A DNA stretch of 42,839 nt from positions 1-42,839 of IMG/VR virus record IMGVR_UViG_3300034050_000139, one strand, 5' to 3'. A program made the position numbers and the translations under genes. This DNA comes from a virus. A model generated the notes under the pieces. The model worked only from the letters and a program-made list of their open reading frames with translations. It made no database searches and was not told where the DNA came from. Below, piece after piece: positions 8,213 through 17,000 of the stretch (positions are counted from its first letter, which is position 1; every line of letters starts with the position of its first letter).

Positions 8213-8803
8213 TTATTTGTTTTTCATTCCCATTGCAGACATAATGGATTGGGTAATTGTTGGCTTAGACGCCTGCTCTGCTTTGTTCAAATTGCTTTGC
8301 ACAACGCTAACTTCTTTTAATGCGTCACTACTTAACTGTGGGATATTACGATCTCCTCCAATTCGCCTCGAAATTATTGTTTGCCGAAACGCATTATCAT
8401 CATTCAAATATGATTCGCCAGCGGGCCCGATATTTGCAAAGTTTTTTTTGCGCCACTCCTGCATCTCAGGCGTTATTTTGAATTTGGGAGAGTAGTCATT
8501 TTCTCCCATCCAATGCCTAGATGCTTCCAGTTTCACCAACGCATTGTATCCAGTTGGATCGTTTCTAAAATAATTTTGATTTGGAATAATGACTGAAGGC
8601 TCCCCGCCTCCTTGCCCCGGAGGATTCTTGCTACCTCCCCATGCCATTCCCGCTACTTGCTTGCCGTCTTTATTGTAGTAATCTTCAAGACCCATGCTTT
8701 TGGCGGGAATTACTGGATACCCCGCATAACTAGTCAGCAACGGGACATTATATGTTTGTTGTGTTTTTTTATTGGCTTTGCTCAGCAATGGTAATTCAGG
8801 CAT
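8213..8803 (-). CDS. Unknown protein in the portal-scaffold interval, 196 aa
   Basis: No known domain. The N-terminal half is Gly/Pro/Tyr-rich and probably loop-dominated (KNPPGQGGGEPSVIIPNQNY); the C-terminal half is helical (residues ~150-196). A patch VKLEASRHWMGENDYSP near residue 92 might be a conserved core. No signal peptide or membrane segment. Neighbours are small proteins of the portal block, so a minor virion or internal protein is likely, without direct evidence. Confidence 0.6.
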   Translation of the reverse strand: MPELPLLSKANKKTQQTYNVPLLTSYAGYPVIPAKSMGLEDYYNKDGKQVAGMAWGGSKNPPGQGGGEPSVIIPNQNYFRNDPTGYNALVKLEASRHWMGENDYSPKFKITPEMQEWRKKNFANIGPAGESYLNDDNAFRQTIISRRIGGDRNIPQLSSDALKEVSVVQSNLNKAEQASKPTITQSIMSAMGMKNK

Positions 8804-8807
8804 AAAA

Positions 8808-9050
8808 TTATTTCATTGATTTGCTTCCGCTGCACTTCCATTTGCGGCGTGACAGGTTGTTTGGAGAGTTCTTGTCGCTGCGCCAATCGCCTTTTATAGC
8901 ATTGGATCTAGCGCAATAGGCATCGCCTTTGGCTGTGCCGGGACGAATCCTGTCACCGCCATCAGCGGCTTTACCCGCTTGCCCATACTTGACGGTCTTC
9001 TTGCGTCCTGTATCGGGATTGGTGACGATCTTTTTAAACCGCTTTTCCAT
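8808..9050 (-). CDS. Small basic conserved phage protein, 80 aa
   Basis: A short, very basic protein (KKTVKYGQAGKAADGGDRIR, then SPNNLSRRKWKCSGSKSMK at the end). The final NLSRRKWKC pattern is one I associate with small proteins of unknown function in phage virion blocks. The charge suggests nucleic-acid contact, perhaps internal to the capsid. Two cysteines are present but no zinc-finger spacing. Confidence 0.6.
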   Translation of the reverse strand: MEKRFKKIVTNPDTGRKKTVKYGQAGKAADGGDRIRPGTAKGDAYCARSNAIKGDWRSDKNSPNNLSRRKWKCSGSKSMK

Positions 9051-9086
9051 TACTGTTTCATTCCTTGAGTTATTACTCCACTCATC

Positions 9087-9356
9087 CTATTTGATTAGTT
9101 TGCGTGTAGCGGATGAATCAGTGCCTCTTGACTTCTTATCCATTAAAGACATAAGTGCTTTACCCAATGTCGGTGATCCTGACAAATCACCACGCTTCCT
9201 TCTTTCGTGTTCTTCTGCGGAACGAATATTTGCTTTATTAGCAAATCCAGCTTGGTTTCGAGCTTCTTCTTTTTTTGATAAATCAGAATAGAATTCTTCA
9301 TATTTCCTAATCGGAGTCATGACGATGTCTTTAATTACTTTTCTTTTATCTGGCAT
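9087..9356 (-). CDS. Small basic helical protein of unknown function, 89 aa
   Basis: An 89-aa, highly charged helical protein (YSDLSKKEEARNQAGFANKA) with a basic C-terminus. No known domain. It sits between the portal gene and the 80-aa basic protein, in a run of small genes whose products are probably minor virion or assembly proteins. Its ATG is preceded by an A/T-rich leader without a Shine-Dalgarno sequence. Confidence 0.6.
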   Translation of the reverse strand: MPDKRKVIKDIVMTPIRKYEEFYSDLSKKEEARNQAGFANKANIRSAEEHERRKRGDLSGSPTLGKALMSLMDKKSRGTDSSATRKLIK

Positions 9357-9375
9357 ATTTTTATTTGTTTGATTT

Positions 9376-11442
9376 CTATTGTTTCATTCCTTGAGTTGTC
9401 ACGCCTCCCATTTGAGCTGGATTTGTTCCGATTTTGCCGATCTCAGCGTTCTGCATCTGTTGCATCTGGAATTGATACTGCTCCATGTATTTCTGCAAGC
9501 GACCACCAAAGGCTTCATCAGACTGAGCGCGTTGCATGATGTCTGGCTGCTGGACATATGCTTGAACCATCTGCATGGCAATCTGTGCGCCGTTTGGTTG
9601 AGCCGGAACCTCGATTCCTGCAAAGATCTTAGCGAGGTCGTCAGTGACGTTCTTAGCAACCTTCTGTTGCGCTTCCTCGACTGGTTGCAGAACGTAGTCC
9701 GCAAAGATCGGGTTGATGCTCGACGCGGTAAATTCAAGGAGCTTGTTAATATCAAGAACCCCGTTGCGATCAAGCTGGACAAGCGAAACCATGTTTTTGA
9801 GTTGGGTTTCAGCAGTCTCTGGATCAGTAGTCAACGAGTCAAAGGAAACGGTAATGCTGAAGTTCTCGTCAGGACTGCCCTTAGTCATCGTTTGAGGATT
9901 GGGATTACCAGTAACTTGGAAGAACACCTCGTCCGGTCCCATGCGCTGATACAGCTTCCACGCCATATTGAGCACATCGCGGACATGATCGAGGAACTTG
10001 CCAACGTAGAATTGTTGACGGGCAACCGTGAGCGGGTTTGTAAGATCCAAGCCGACAGCGCGATCCGCTTGCGCCCGCATGGATACTTCGGCTTCTACTG
10101 AACCCTGATCCATCTGCGGAACTGGTCCCCAAGCAATCTCTCCAAGGCGACGATAAGGAACGCGACGGCCCGGACCCCAATCGGATGGAGGGCGCCCAGC
10201 TGGGTGCATAAGAGGCGGCAGAGTAGCAAGGGATGCCCGGTCAATCCGACTATCGCGCTCAGTCTTAATTTGCATCTGCGCCCCACGAAGGACGTCGGAA
10301 AACGTCTGAACCTCATACATCCGCTTCTGGTCATTGGCTAGCCGGGTTACAACAAATGGATAATCATCATATCCATTGAGAAGTTCATGCTTTGCGTAGC
10401 CATCGGTAGTTGGGTGGAATACCGTGCAGTAGATACCTTCAGATCCATCCTCTTCATCAATCAATCGTTGATATCCATATACAACCATCACAAGGTCATT
10501 ATCGTCAGTGATTGGTAAACGAGTGACGGTTTTCACCTTCTCTCCATCAAGATACATGGAGTCTTTTCCACGAAGGCTGGAGATAGCGTGATCGACCCAT
10601 TTCCGATCCCATCCTTCATTAGTGACTTTTTTCTCAAGCTCTTGTGCCGTCAAGAACGTGCGCCAGAAGATGTATGGAGCGCGTTGAGGATCGGAAATAT
10701 ACGGAGGGAAGATGACTTCTCCATCTGGAGCGCACGAATAAACAATCGGGCAATCAACGGTTTGGCGTGGAATTGGGATTTCAGAGGTCCCTGTCTTTCG
10801 CAGCTCCCTGATTGCTTTCTTTGTTCGCTTGTTCGACAAGTCTGGAAATGCTTGCTGGATCAATCCAAGAAGCATCTCGTCATCGTCACCATCAATAATA
10901 AGGTTCGCTAGATCAGGAGATTGTTGGGCAATCTGTTCGATGGTTACTTGTTGCAAATATGTCCTTTTTTCTCGCTTCCATCCGACATAGGATACCATAA
11001 TCCCCTTCTCTAGCAAATAGTTCGCACCCAACTCCATTTGGTTCTTGAAGTCAGGAATGTAGGTCGAGCGCATCCACTTAAGGAACGACGACACAACAGA
11101 AGCTCGTGGCATTGATGCCATAGACGTTGGAAACGCCTTGATGTGGCTGCGCTGGAGAGCTTGGTCAAACAGAGACACATACATGTCAATCCGTTCACCA
11201 ACCACGTTAACCTCTTGATCTGAAGCACCTTGCCACGGGAATGCGTTTGCTCCGTTCTTGCGAAGATCGTCAGACTTACCATCCCAAATATTGCGCCGAT
11301 CATTGTAAGAGCGTAGACAAGACTCAAAATAATATTCAAGATCAAGCAGGCATGTGTCATAAGCATTAGTCAATACAGCGATATCTGGTTCTTTGTCTGC
11401 ATAGACAAGCGACTCGTCTTCAATTTCTTGTGATTCAATCAT
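9376..11442 (-). CDS. Portal protein, 688 aa
   Basis: Length, position after the terminase genes and sequence features fit a podovirus portal: an N-terminal helical part with WDGKSDDLRKNGANAFPWQG, a clip/wing region with YIFWRTFLTAQELEKKV, and a C-terminal Gln/Met-rich helical barrel (QKYMEQYQFQMQQMQNAE). Twelve copies would form the DNA entry channel. I chose ATG 11442 (MIESQEIEDE) over an upstream non-ATG start because it overlaps the stop of the 96-aa gene in an ATGA coupling. Confidence 0.85.
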   Translation of the reverse strand: MIESQEIEDESLVYADKEPDIAVLTNAYDTCLLDLEYYFESCLRSYNDRRNIWDGKSDDLRKNGANAFPWQGASDQEVNVVGERIDMYVSLFDQALQRSHIKAFPTSMASMPRASVVSSFLKWMRSTYIPDFKNQMELGANYLLEKGIMVSYVGWKREKRTYLQQVTIEQIAQQSPDLANLIIDGDDDEMLLGLIQQAFPDLSNKRTKKAIRELRKTGTSEIPIPRQTVDCPIVYSCAPDGEVIFPPYISDPQRAPYIFWRTFLTAQELEKKVTNEGWDRKWVDHAISSLRGKDSMYLDGEKVKTVTRLPITDDNDLVMVVYGYQRLIDEEDGSEGIYCTVFHPTTDGYAKHELLNGYDDYPFVVTRLANDQKRMYEVQTFSDVLRGAQMQIKTERDSRIDRASLATLPPLMHPAGRPPSDWGPGRRVPYRRLGEIAWGPVPQMDQGSVEAEVSMRAQADRAVGLDLTNPLTVARQQFYVGKFLDHVRDVLNMAWKLYQRMGPDEVFFQVTGNPNPQTMTKGSPDENFSITVSFDSLTTDPETAETQLKNMVSLVQLDRNGVLDINKLLEFTASSINPIFADYVLQPVEEAQQKVAKNVTDDLAKIFAGIEVPAQPNGAQIAMQMVQAYVQQPDIMQRAQSDEAFGGRLQKYMEQYQFQMQQMQNAEIGKIGTNPAQMGGVTTQGMKQ

Positions 11443-11729
11443 GATGCGTATTCGTAAAAGTCTTCGGGGTCGGCAGATACTAAGCACACTTTAATGCGTT
11501 TGCCAACAAGTTTATTTGATAAGCGTGCCGGACATTTCACTGGAACTGCTAATCCATCCATACGCACAATGACCCAGCTTGGGTTGTTGCAAACACGCAT
11601 AACAATGAAATCCTCATAAATTTGTTGATTGATAAGGCTGTCAAGGCTGCATGAAGACTCATCAATGGTGATTGTCTTCTTTGCGGGGCGACCTCGTTTG
11701 GCTGCTTTCTTAGGTGTCGGTGGATTCAT
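11439..11729 (-). CDS. Small protein with AT-hook-like N-terminus, 96 aa
   Basis: The N-terminus carries a basic PKKAAKRGRPAKK segment resembling an AT-hook (RGRP core), which binds the minor groove of AT-rich DNA. The rest is a small beta-type domain (PSWVIVRMDGLAVPVKCPAR). It lies between terminase and portal and overlaps both neighbours by a few bases. It could touch DNA during packaging; that is inference. Confidence 0.6.
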   Translation of the reverse strand: MNPPTPKKAAKRGRPAKKTITIDESSCSLDSLINQQIYEDFIVMRVCNNPSWVIVRMDGLAVPVKCPARLSNKLVGKRIKVCLVSADPEDFYEYAS

Positions 11730-11898
11730 TTGGAAGTGTTTTCTGAAAGTCTTTAATGACTGATTGTAAAATATCTAGTTCTTGGGTGATTCTTTTGGTG
11801 CTTCCAAGCTTCTCGTCTCTTGCTCGGCGGAAGTAAGCCTCTTTCAGAACGTCTAAGACAAACCCCTTCGCAGTTAATGGTTTAGGCTCGGTTTCCAT
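11710..11898 (-). CDS. Small helical protein of unknown function, 62 aa
   Basis: A 62-aa protein with two amphipathic helices (KGFVLDVLKEAYFRRARDEK, then TQELDILQSVIKDFQ). No known domain. It starts 2 nt after the large terminase stop and overlaps the next gene by 20 nt, consistent with a real gene in a tight operon. Possible packaging accessory by position only. Confidence 0.6.
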   Translation of the reverse strand: METEPKPLTAKGFVLDVLKEAYFRRARDEKLGSTKRITQELDILQSVIKDFQKTLPNESTDT

Positions 11899-11900
11899 AA

Positions 11901-13499
11901 TTAATATCCTCCAGACCCATGAGTTGTAACAAATGACTGGCTGTTGTCAACATGATCGAGATTAGCAATCGCGGCGTATCGGCAAACGTCAATAGGATCT
12001 TTCCACGCTTCTTTTAGTCCACCTTCGCCCGTGTATTCGCTGAGTGCCTGAATTATGTTCTCGCAGTCGCTACTGACATAGAAATGCGGTCTGTTGACAG
12101 AATCCAGCGGCTTAGTCGTATCCCATGACATTTTGCCGATAAGTGCTTGCAATCCGTCGTCAATGTCAAGTCCGGGGGCGGGGATGCAAACCATGCCGGA
12201 TTCATTTAGATCCTCGATGATTGAAGATGATCCGTCTTGCGCTTGATACTTTGCTGCCCCAAGACGAGGGTCAATCAATCGCTCAAAGATCTCCTCGTCA
12301 CCCTCCATCTCTTGAATAGACTCAATGTAGTCACGGATACCAAAACCTTGCCCCTTGGCTCCCGGCCCCGGCATCCACTTGCCGCTTTTCCATTCCGCCC
12401 AGTCACCAACGTCAACTCCCGGCCACTCACGGTAAACCCAGAAGGTTCCGCTCTCGTCAATGGCGATCCAGCACATGAACCAATTCTTTGCTCCAGCAGG
12501 GTCAATGATATGGTAGCGCGTAATGTTTTTAGTTGGAATAGTGTCGGGGGAGACCACGTTGACAACCTTGTTGAACTTAGGGAATTTAGTCGCATGGGAC
12601 TTCATCGGCACTCCATAGGCGCGAATGAGGATTTCCTCCCGCGTGCGTCCTGCCAGCGTCTCCTTGATTCGGTCGTATCCGCCAAAAGCATTGTCCTGAG
12701 AGTGGAAGTAATGCACTGACGCGTTAAGCCTCTTAGACTTCTGGACGTATGGAACCAACTCCCCGTTAAGCAGTTCAGCCGGGCGAGACTCAATGGTCGT
12801 CGCTCCATCAAGATACTCCTTGATGACTTCCGTCCAACCGTCAATCGGAGTGAACGTCACCAGCAACTTTGAGTTCCGCGTGGCTAGTCGGAACCTGAGC
12901 GTATTGATTAACTCTGGCCCCAAAAGATATTCATCGAGCCACACTCCAATGTTATGCCACACAGCATTCTTAGATCCAAGTTCCGCGCCTTCCAGAATCG
13001 TCGGATTGTTCTGATACTGCGAATATGTCTTGAAGATGATCTGGGAACCGTTTGGAAGGATTAGCGACGAGTCCGTGAACCCGGTCTTCTTCTTGTAGGA
13101 AATGTAAGTATTTGCGCTAGTCTGCTTGGTTTTGAGGTTCTCTGGCAACCAGTCCCAAACGGCACTTTGTTGCTGGCGAATGCTGACCTCGGAAGTCTGC
13201 GCGAAGCAGAAGATTTCAGACTTTGGATTCTCAATGGCAGCACGGACAACTGAGAATGCTCCCCACTGCGTCTTGCCACTGCGGTTGCCTCCTAGCGCAA
13301 GGATCTCGTTGACCTCGAACAACTGCTCTTCAGCCTTGCCCCAATGCGGAAGGCGGAAACCGTAGTGATACGGGTCTTTCTCAGCATTCTCAATCGCCTC
13401 ATGGTAAACTGAGTGAAGTCCGATCAGCTCGTCAGGCTCCATTTGCACCATCTCCTCATCGGTAGGTGGCGTTAGGATTGCGTGCTTTTTCCAGATCAT
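11901..13499 (-). CDS. terL: Terminase large subunit, 532 aa
   Basis: This is the DNA-packaging motor and headful or site nuclease. The ATPase domain has a Walker A GGNRSGKT (residues 70-77) and a Walker B ending in WLDE (D189, E190). The nuclease domain starts near ITRYHIIDPAG (D333) and has the later IDPR motif (409-412) typical of the Terminase_6C RNase H fold. Length is normal. Its ATG overlaps the stop of the small-subunit gene, and the portal gene lies downstream, the classic packaging order. Confidence 0.93.
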   Translation of the reverse strand: MIWKKHAILTPPTDEEMVQMEPDELIGLHSVYHEAIENAEKDPYHYGFRLPHWGKAEEQLFEVNEILALGGNRSGKTQWGAFSVVRAAIENPKSEIFCFAQTSEVSIRQQQSAVWDWLPENLKTKQTSANTYISYKKKTGFTDSSLILPNGSQIIFKTYSQYQNNPTILEGAELGSKNAVWHNIGVWLDEYLLGPELINTLRFRLATRNSKLLVTFTPIDGWTEVIKEYLDGATTIESRPAELLNGELVPYVQKSKRLNASVHYFHSQDNAFGGYDRIKETLAGRTREEILIRAYGVPMKSHATKFPKFNKVVNVVSPDTIPTKNITRYHIIDPAGAKNWFMCWIAIDESGTFWVYREWPGVDVGDWAEWKSGKWMPGPGAKGQGFGIRDYIESIQEMEGDEEIFERLIDPRLGAAKYQAQDGSSSIIEDLNESGMVCIPAPGLDIDDGLQALIGKMSWDTTKPLDSVNRPHFYVSSDCENIIQALSEYTGEGGLKEAWKDPIDVCRYAAIANLDHVDNSQSFVTTHGSGGY

Positions 13500-14062
13500 A
13501 GAATCTCCGCTTCGATTGCGTCTTCCCTGATTTTGCTGGCAATACGCGCCTTAGCGTCAAAGATCATCTTGGCAGCGTCATCTAGGCTTGCCCCCTTGCG
13601 ATGCTCCACGATTGAAGACGCCATGCCCGTGAGTTGCGCGGCCTTGTCGGTAAGGATGCCAACCGTTACGGCTAGCTTATCAGGGCTGATCTTGGCAAGT
13701 TCGTCAGGATTATCAAACAACTGTTGGGAACGCTCAAATAGCAAATCCGTGTAATCCTGAGCCGCAATCGCGTATCTCATCGAGAATTCCTTGCGCTTTG
13801 TCTCCAGCGTGTCGTTATGACGCCATTGCAGCCCCCTGATGGTCTCCCTGCCGAGTCCCGTCTTCTTTTGGATGTCGGTTATCCTCGCGCCTTGTGCGGC
13901 CAGCCACAGGGCCATTGCGGCCTTGTTTGGGGCATAGTGCTCGACGCAGTTTGAAGGATTTAGCTTTGCACGCTCCTTGACCTCAAGAAACCACGCGGAC
14001 TTGTCTCCTCGCTCGTCAACGTAATCTGCCTTCAGCTTTTCGTTTGGATCATCACTCATCAT
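13496..14062 (-). CDS. terS: Terminase small subunit, 188 aa
   Basis: A DNA-recognition protein with a helix-turn-helix at about residues 55-82 (GARITDIQKKTGLGRETIRG), followed by long helices suited to oligomerisation. It directly precedes the large terminase and overlaps it by 4 nt, and overlaps the giant virion gene upstream by 4 nt. The HTH plus position support the call; small terminases are too diverse for a firm family assignment by eye. Confidence 0.78.
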   Translation of the reverse strand: MMSDDPNEKLKADYVDERGDKSAWFLEVKERAKLNPSNCVEHYAPNKAAMALWLAAQGARITDIQKKTGLGRETIRGLQWRHNDTLETKRKEFSMRYAIAAQDYTDLLFERSQQLFDNPDELAKISPDKLAVTVGILTDKAAQLTGMASSIVEHRKGASLDDAAKMIFDAKARIASKIREDAIEAEIL

Positions 14063-17000
14063 TTATCCTTGATTTGTGGAATGTTTCTAAATGCCGAAGA
14101 TTTTGATTTTCCTTCATTAGTTTCAGGCAATATATATAAAATTCCACCATTCTCAAAGTGAGAAATTGCTCCCGGAACAGCATCTGGATCTAAATTGATG
14201 CAGCCGCTTGTTATCCTATTATCTTGCGCATCTTGTGATTTAAGTGCCTTTCTTCGTTGTTCCGGCGTAGCTGTTATTGATTTTGAAGGAATGCGATGGA
14301 TTAAAAAATTATTTGTTCCAACACGATCAAATCTTAATGATGGGCCATAATCTTCAGAGTCGTATCTTTTGGCGTCAAATCTTCCAGCTGGAGTTCTGTG
14401 CGATACTTCGCCAGTAGTTATTATGTCATCTCCTTTTTTTCTTCCAAATAATGCTGGAACACTTGAAACTAAATGTCCATTCTTATTGAAAAACATAATA
14501 GATCCATTGTTTTTATCGGCTATTGCAAATGGAGCATCATTATTGTCTTTGTTTTTAACAATCCATTCAGATGTTATTGCTGAAATTGACGATGCGATGA
14601 TTTCGTTATTTTTGGCAGGATCTTTAATTTTAGGAATCTCTTCAAGATTCGCGCTTGGAATAATTGTGGGAAGTTGCTCATCATCAGAAGCATACAAAGA
14701 AGATTTAATCATTTGTATTTGCTTAGATTCATCAGTTGTCGGACTATATTTAGGTATTTCAATTTTCCCATCGTAATCAACAGGTGCTGAAACTGGCAAT
14801 GATTTCATTACGGGGACTTTTCTGATTGAACCTCTAGGTGCTAGACTTGATCTTAAACTAACAACAACAGTATTTGAATTTAATTTTTTACTTAGACCTG
14901 ACCAAGTTTTTGAAATAATTTCATGTAATCGTGGAGATACGGACTTAGGAGACACAACCCAATCAGCGATCTGCTCCACAAATTTACCGGAAGTGTTGTG
15001 ATTCCACGAATTTTCTCCCAAAACACTCAGTGTTTTTTTGCGCTCTTGATTTGATAAGGAATCTTCAACACTGGCGATAACATTAGATTGTAGTTTTTGG
15101 TAGTTGTTTTCATTCTGGTCTTCCCGCTGCATTTGACGCGATGCTGCGCCAGAAAGCAAGAGTGAAATTGAATTTGATGATTTTTTACCCTTAGAGATTG
15201 GCGGGATCTCGATAACTAGCTCCCCATTTCGGTTCATCCGTGGAGGCTGAGGCATCAAGTTGTCTCGCAAGCTGTAATACGAGTTTTGCCCGTAAGGAAC
15301 AGCAACCTCGCCAGTCATTTGGATCTTGTCCCCAAGGCGGTCCCATGCAAACGTCCGGTAGATACCAGAAGTCTTATTGAGATTTCTTTTATCAAATAGA
15401 GGGTTTGTTTTCTTTTGCGACTCAGTAAGAAGACCTTGAACGGAGTTGATGAAGTTCTTACGCTTTTCCCAATTCTTAGGATCTTTGCTTTGGAAGTAAG
15501 CATCAGTAGTTTGATTCTTTGCGTGAAGCAGTGCTGAATTGTCAATATCGTTTAAGATGTCAGCATACTTCATCCCAAGTTTTTTGGCGATGCTGCTTTT
15601 CACCGCTTTTGCGATGTTTAACTTCAACTGAACCATGTCCATTCCGACAAGATAAAGACGGCCATTTTTCAATTCCCAGTTAATCGGAACAATATTGTTT
15701 GATGTGATTCCCTCAACTTGAACTGATCTGCCTTGTTCTATCGGTTTGTCCGTAAGAAGATATGACGATGGCGTCCCCATAGAGCTGTTGATTGCAATAA
15801 CTCCAGCAAAGTCTCCATTGGCAATAACGCCGCTTTTATCAAGCCCTTTAATTGCACCGTCCGTCAAGTATCCAAACCCATTCCCATTAGCGTCTGGATT
15901 AAGCACGTTGTCTGGAAGCGGAGCTCCACCTTGGACGGCTTCCTCATTGGCCTTCCTGATTATCTCTCCGCCCTTATAGTGCTTTGGATCTTGGGATGGG
16001 GCATCTTTAATGATCTGTGGCTTAGGGGCTTGTTTTGGAAGCCCAGCCGATTCACGATACATGTTGCGAATCATCGCCTTAACTTCTGGAAGCTCCTTCA
16101 TGCCCTTGGCGAGTAATCCTGAACCATCCACCATACGACCAAGATTGTCTGTTGCTCCACCAAGTTTGAAGTGAAGGTTTTTCACGATTGGAGTCGCCGC
16201 CATTGTTGACTTAAACACGCTTTCAATGCTGCGCCTGAGAGGAGTTTTTTGTGAAGCCTTATACAAGCCTCCTCCCAGAACATCCTCAAATAGTGTTTGC
16301 GCTCCGTTGTCGGTAAAATACTCAATCGCCGCGTCGTTAATGTCGATCTTTGGCAATCCTTGCGCGTCCAGTCGTGAATTATACTCATCCCAGAATTGCT
16401 TGAACTCAGGGTCAAGACTGCCATCTGTATTGCGCACAAGCCCCTTGCGCGTTTCGTCACCAAGCATTAGGGATGCCACAGCACCATCGCTTTGATGCTT
16501 AAACTGAATTCCATGAAGAGCTTCGTGAGCAGCCGCAGCCTTCACAATGCCAGCACGATCATTATAGTTGATTGTTGCTTGCTTGTTTACTGGATCAAAC
16601 TTGCTATTGCCATCTTTAACGAATCTCCAAGAATCAAACATTCCGGGATAAGCGGCATCAATGGAAGATGCAAATTGCTTAACGTCTCTGTATGGAACAG
16701 ACTCAAATTGCCGGAATCCTTCTGGATTGGTTGCCTTTACTTTGTTTCTAAAGTTGTAGAACTCGTTGTTCTTTACTTGATTCCAGTTGTTCCTGCTTCC
16801 AATTACTCTGCCAAAAGATCCAAAGACAAACGCACCCGCTCCCGCTCGCTCCATTGCGTTCTCATCTAGCCCTTGCGAGTTGATTGCTTCATACAGCGTC
16901 ATCGCCGGAAGCGCATGTGCTGTCCCCTTGGCCGCGCCAACAACTCCTCTGGTAATAGGAGTGGTGTAATCCATCAACCCACCAAACGCTTTCGTCATGC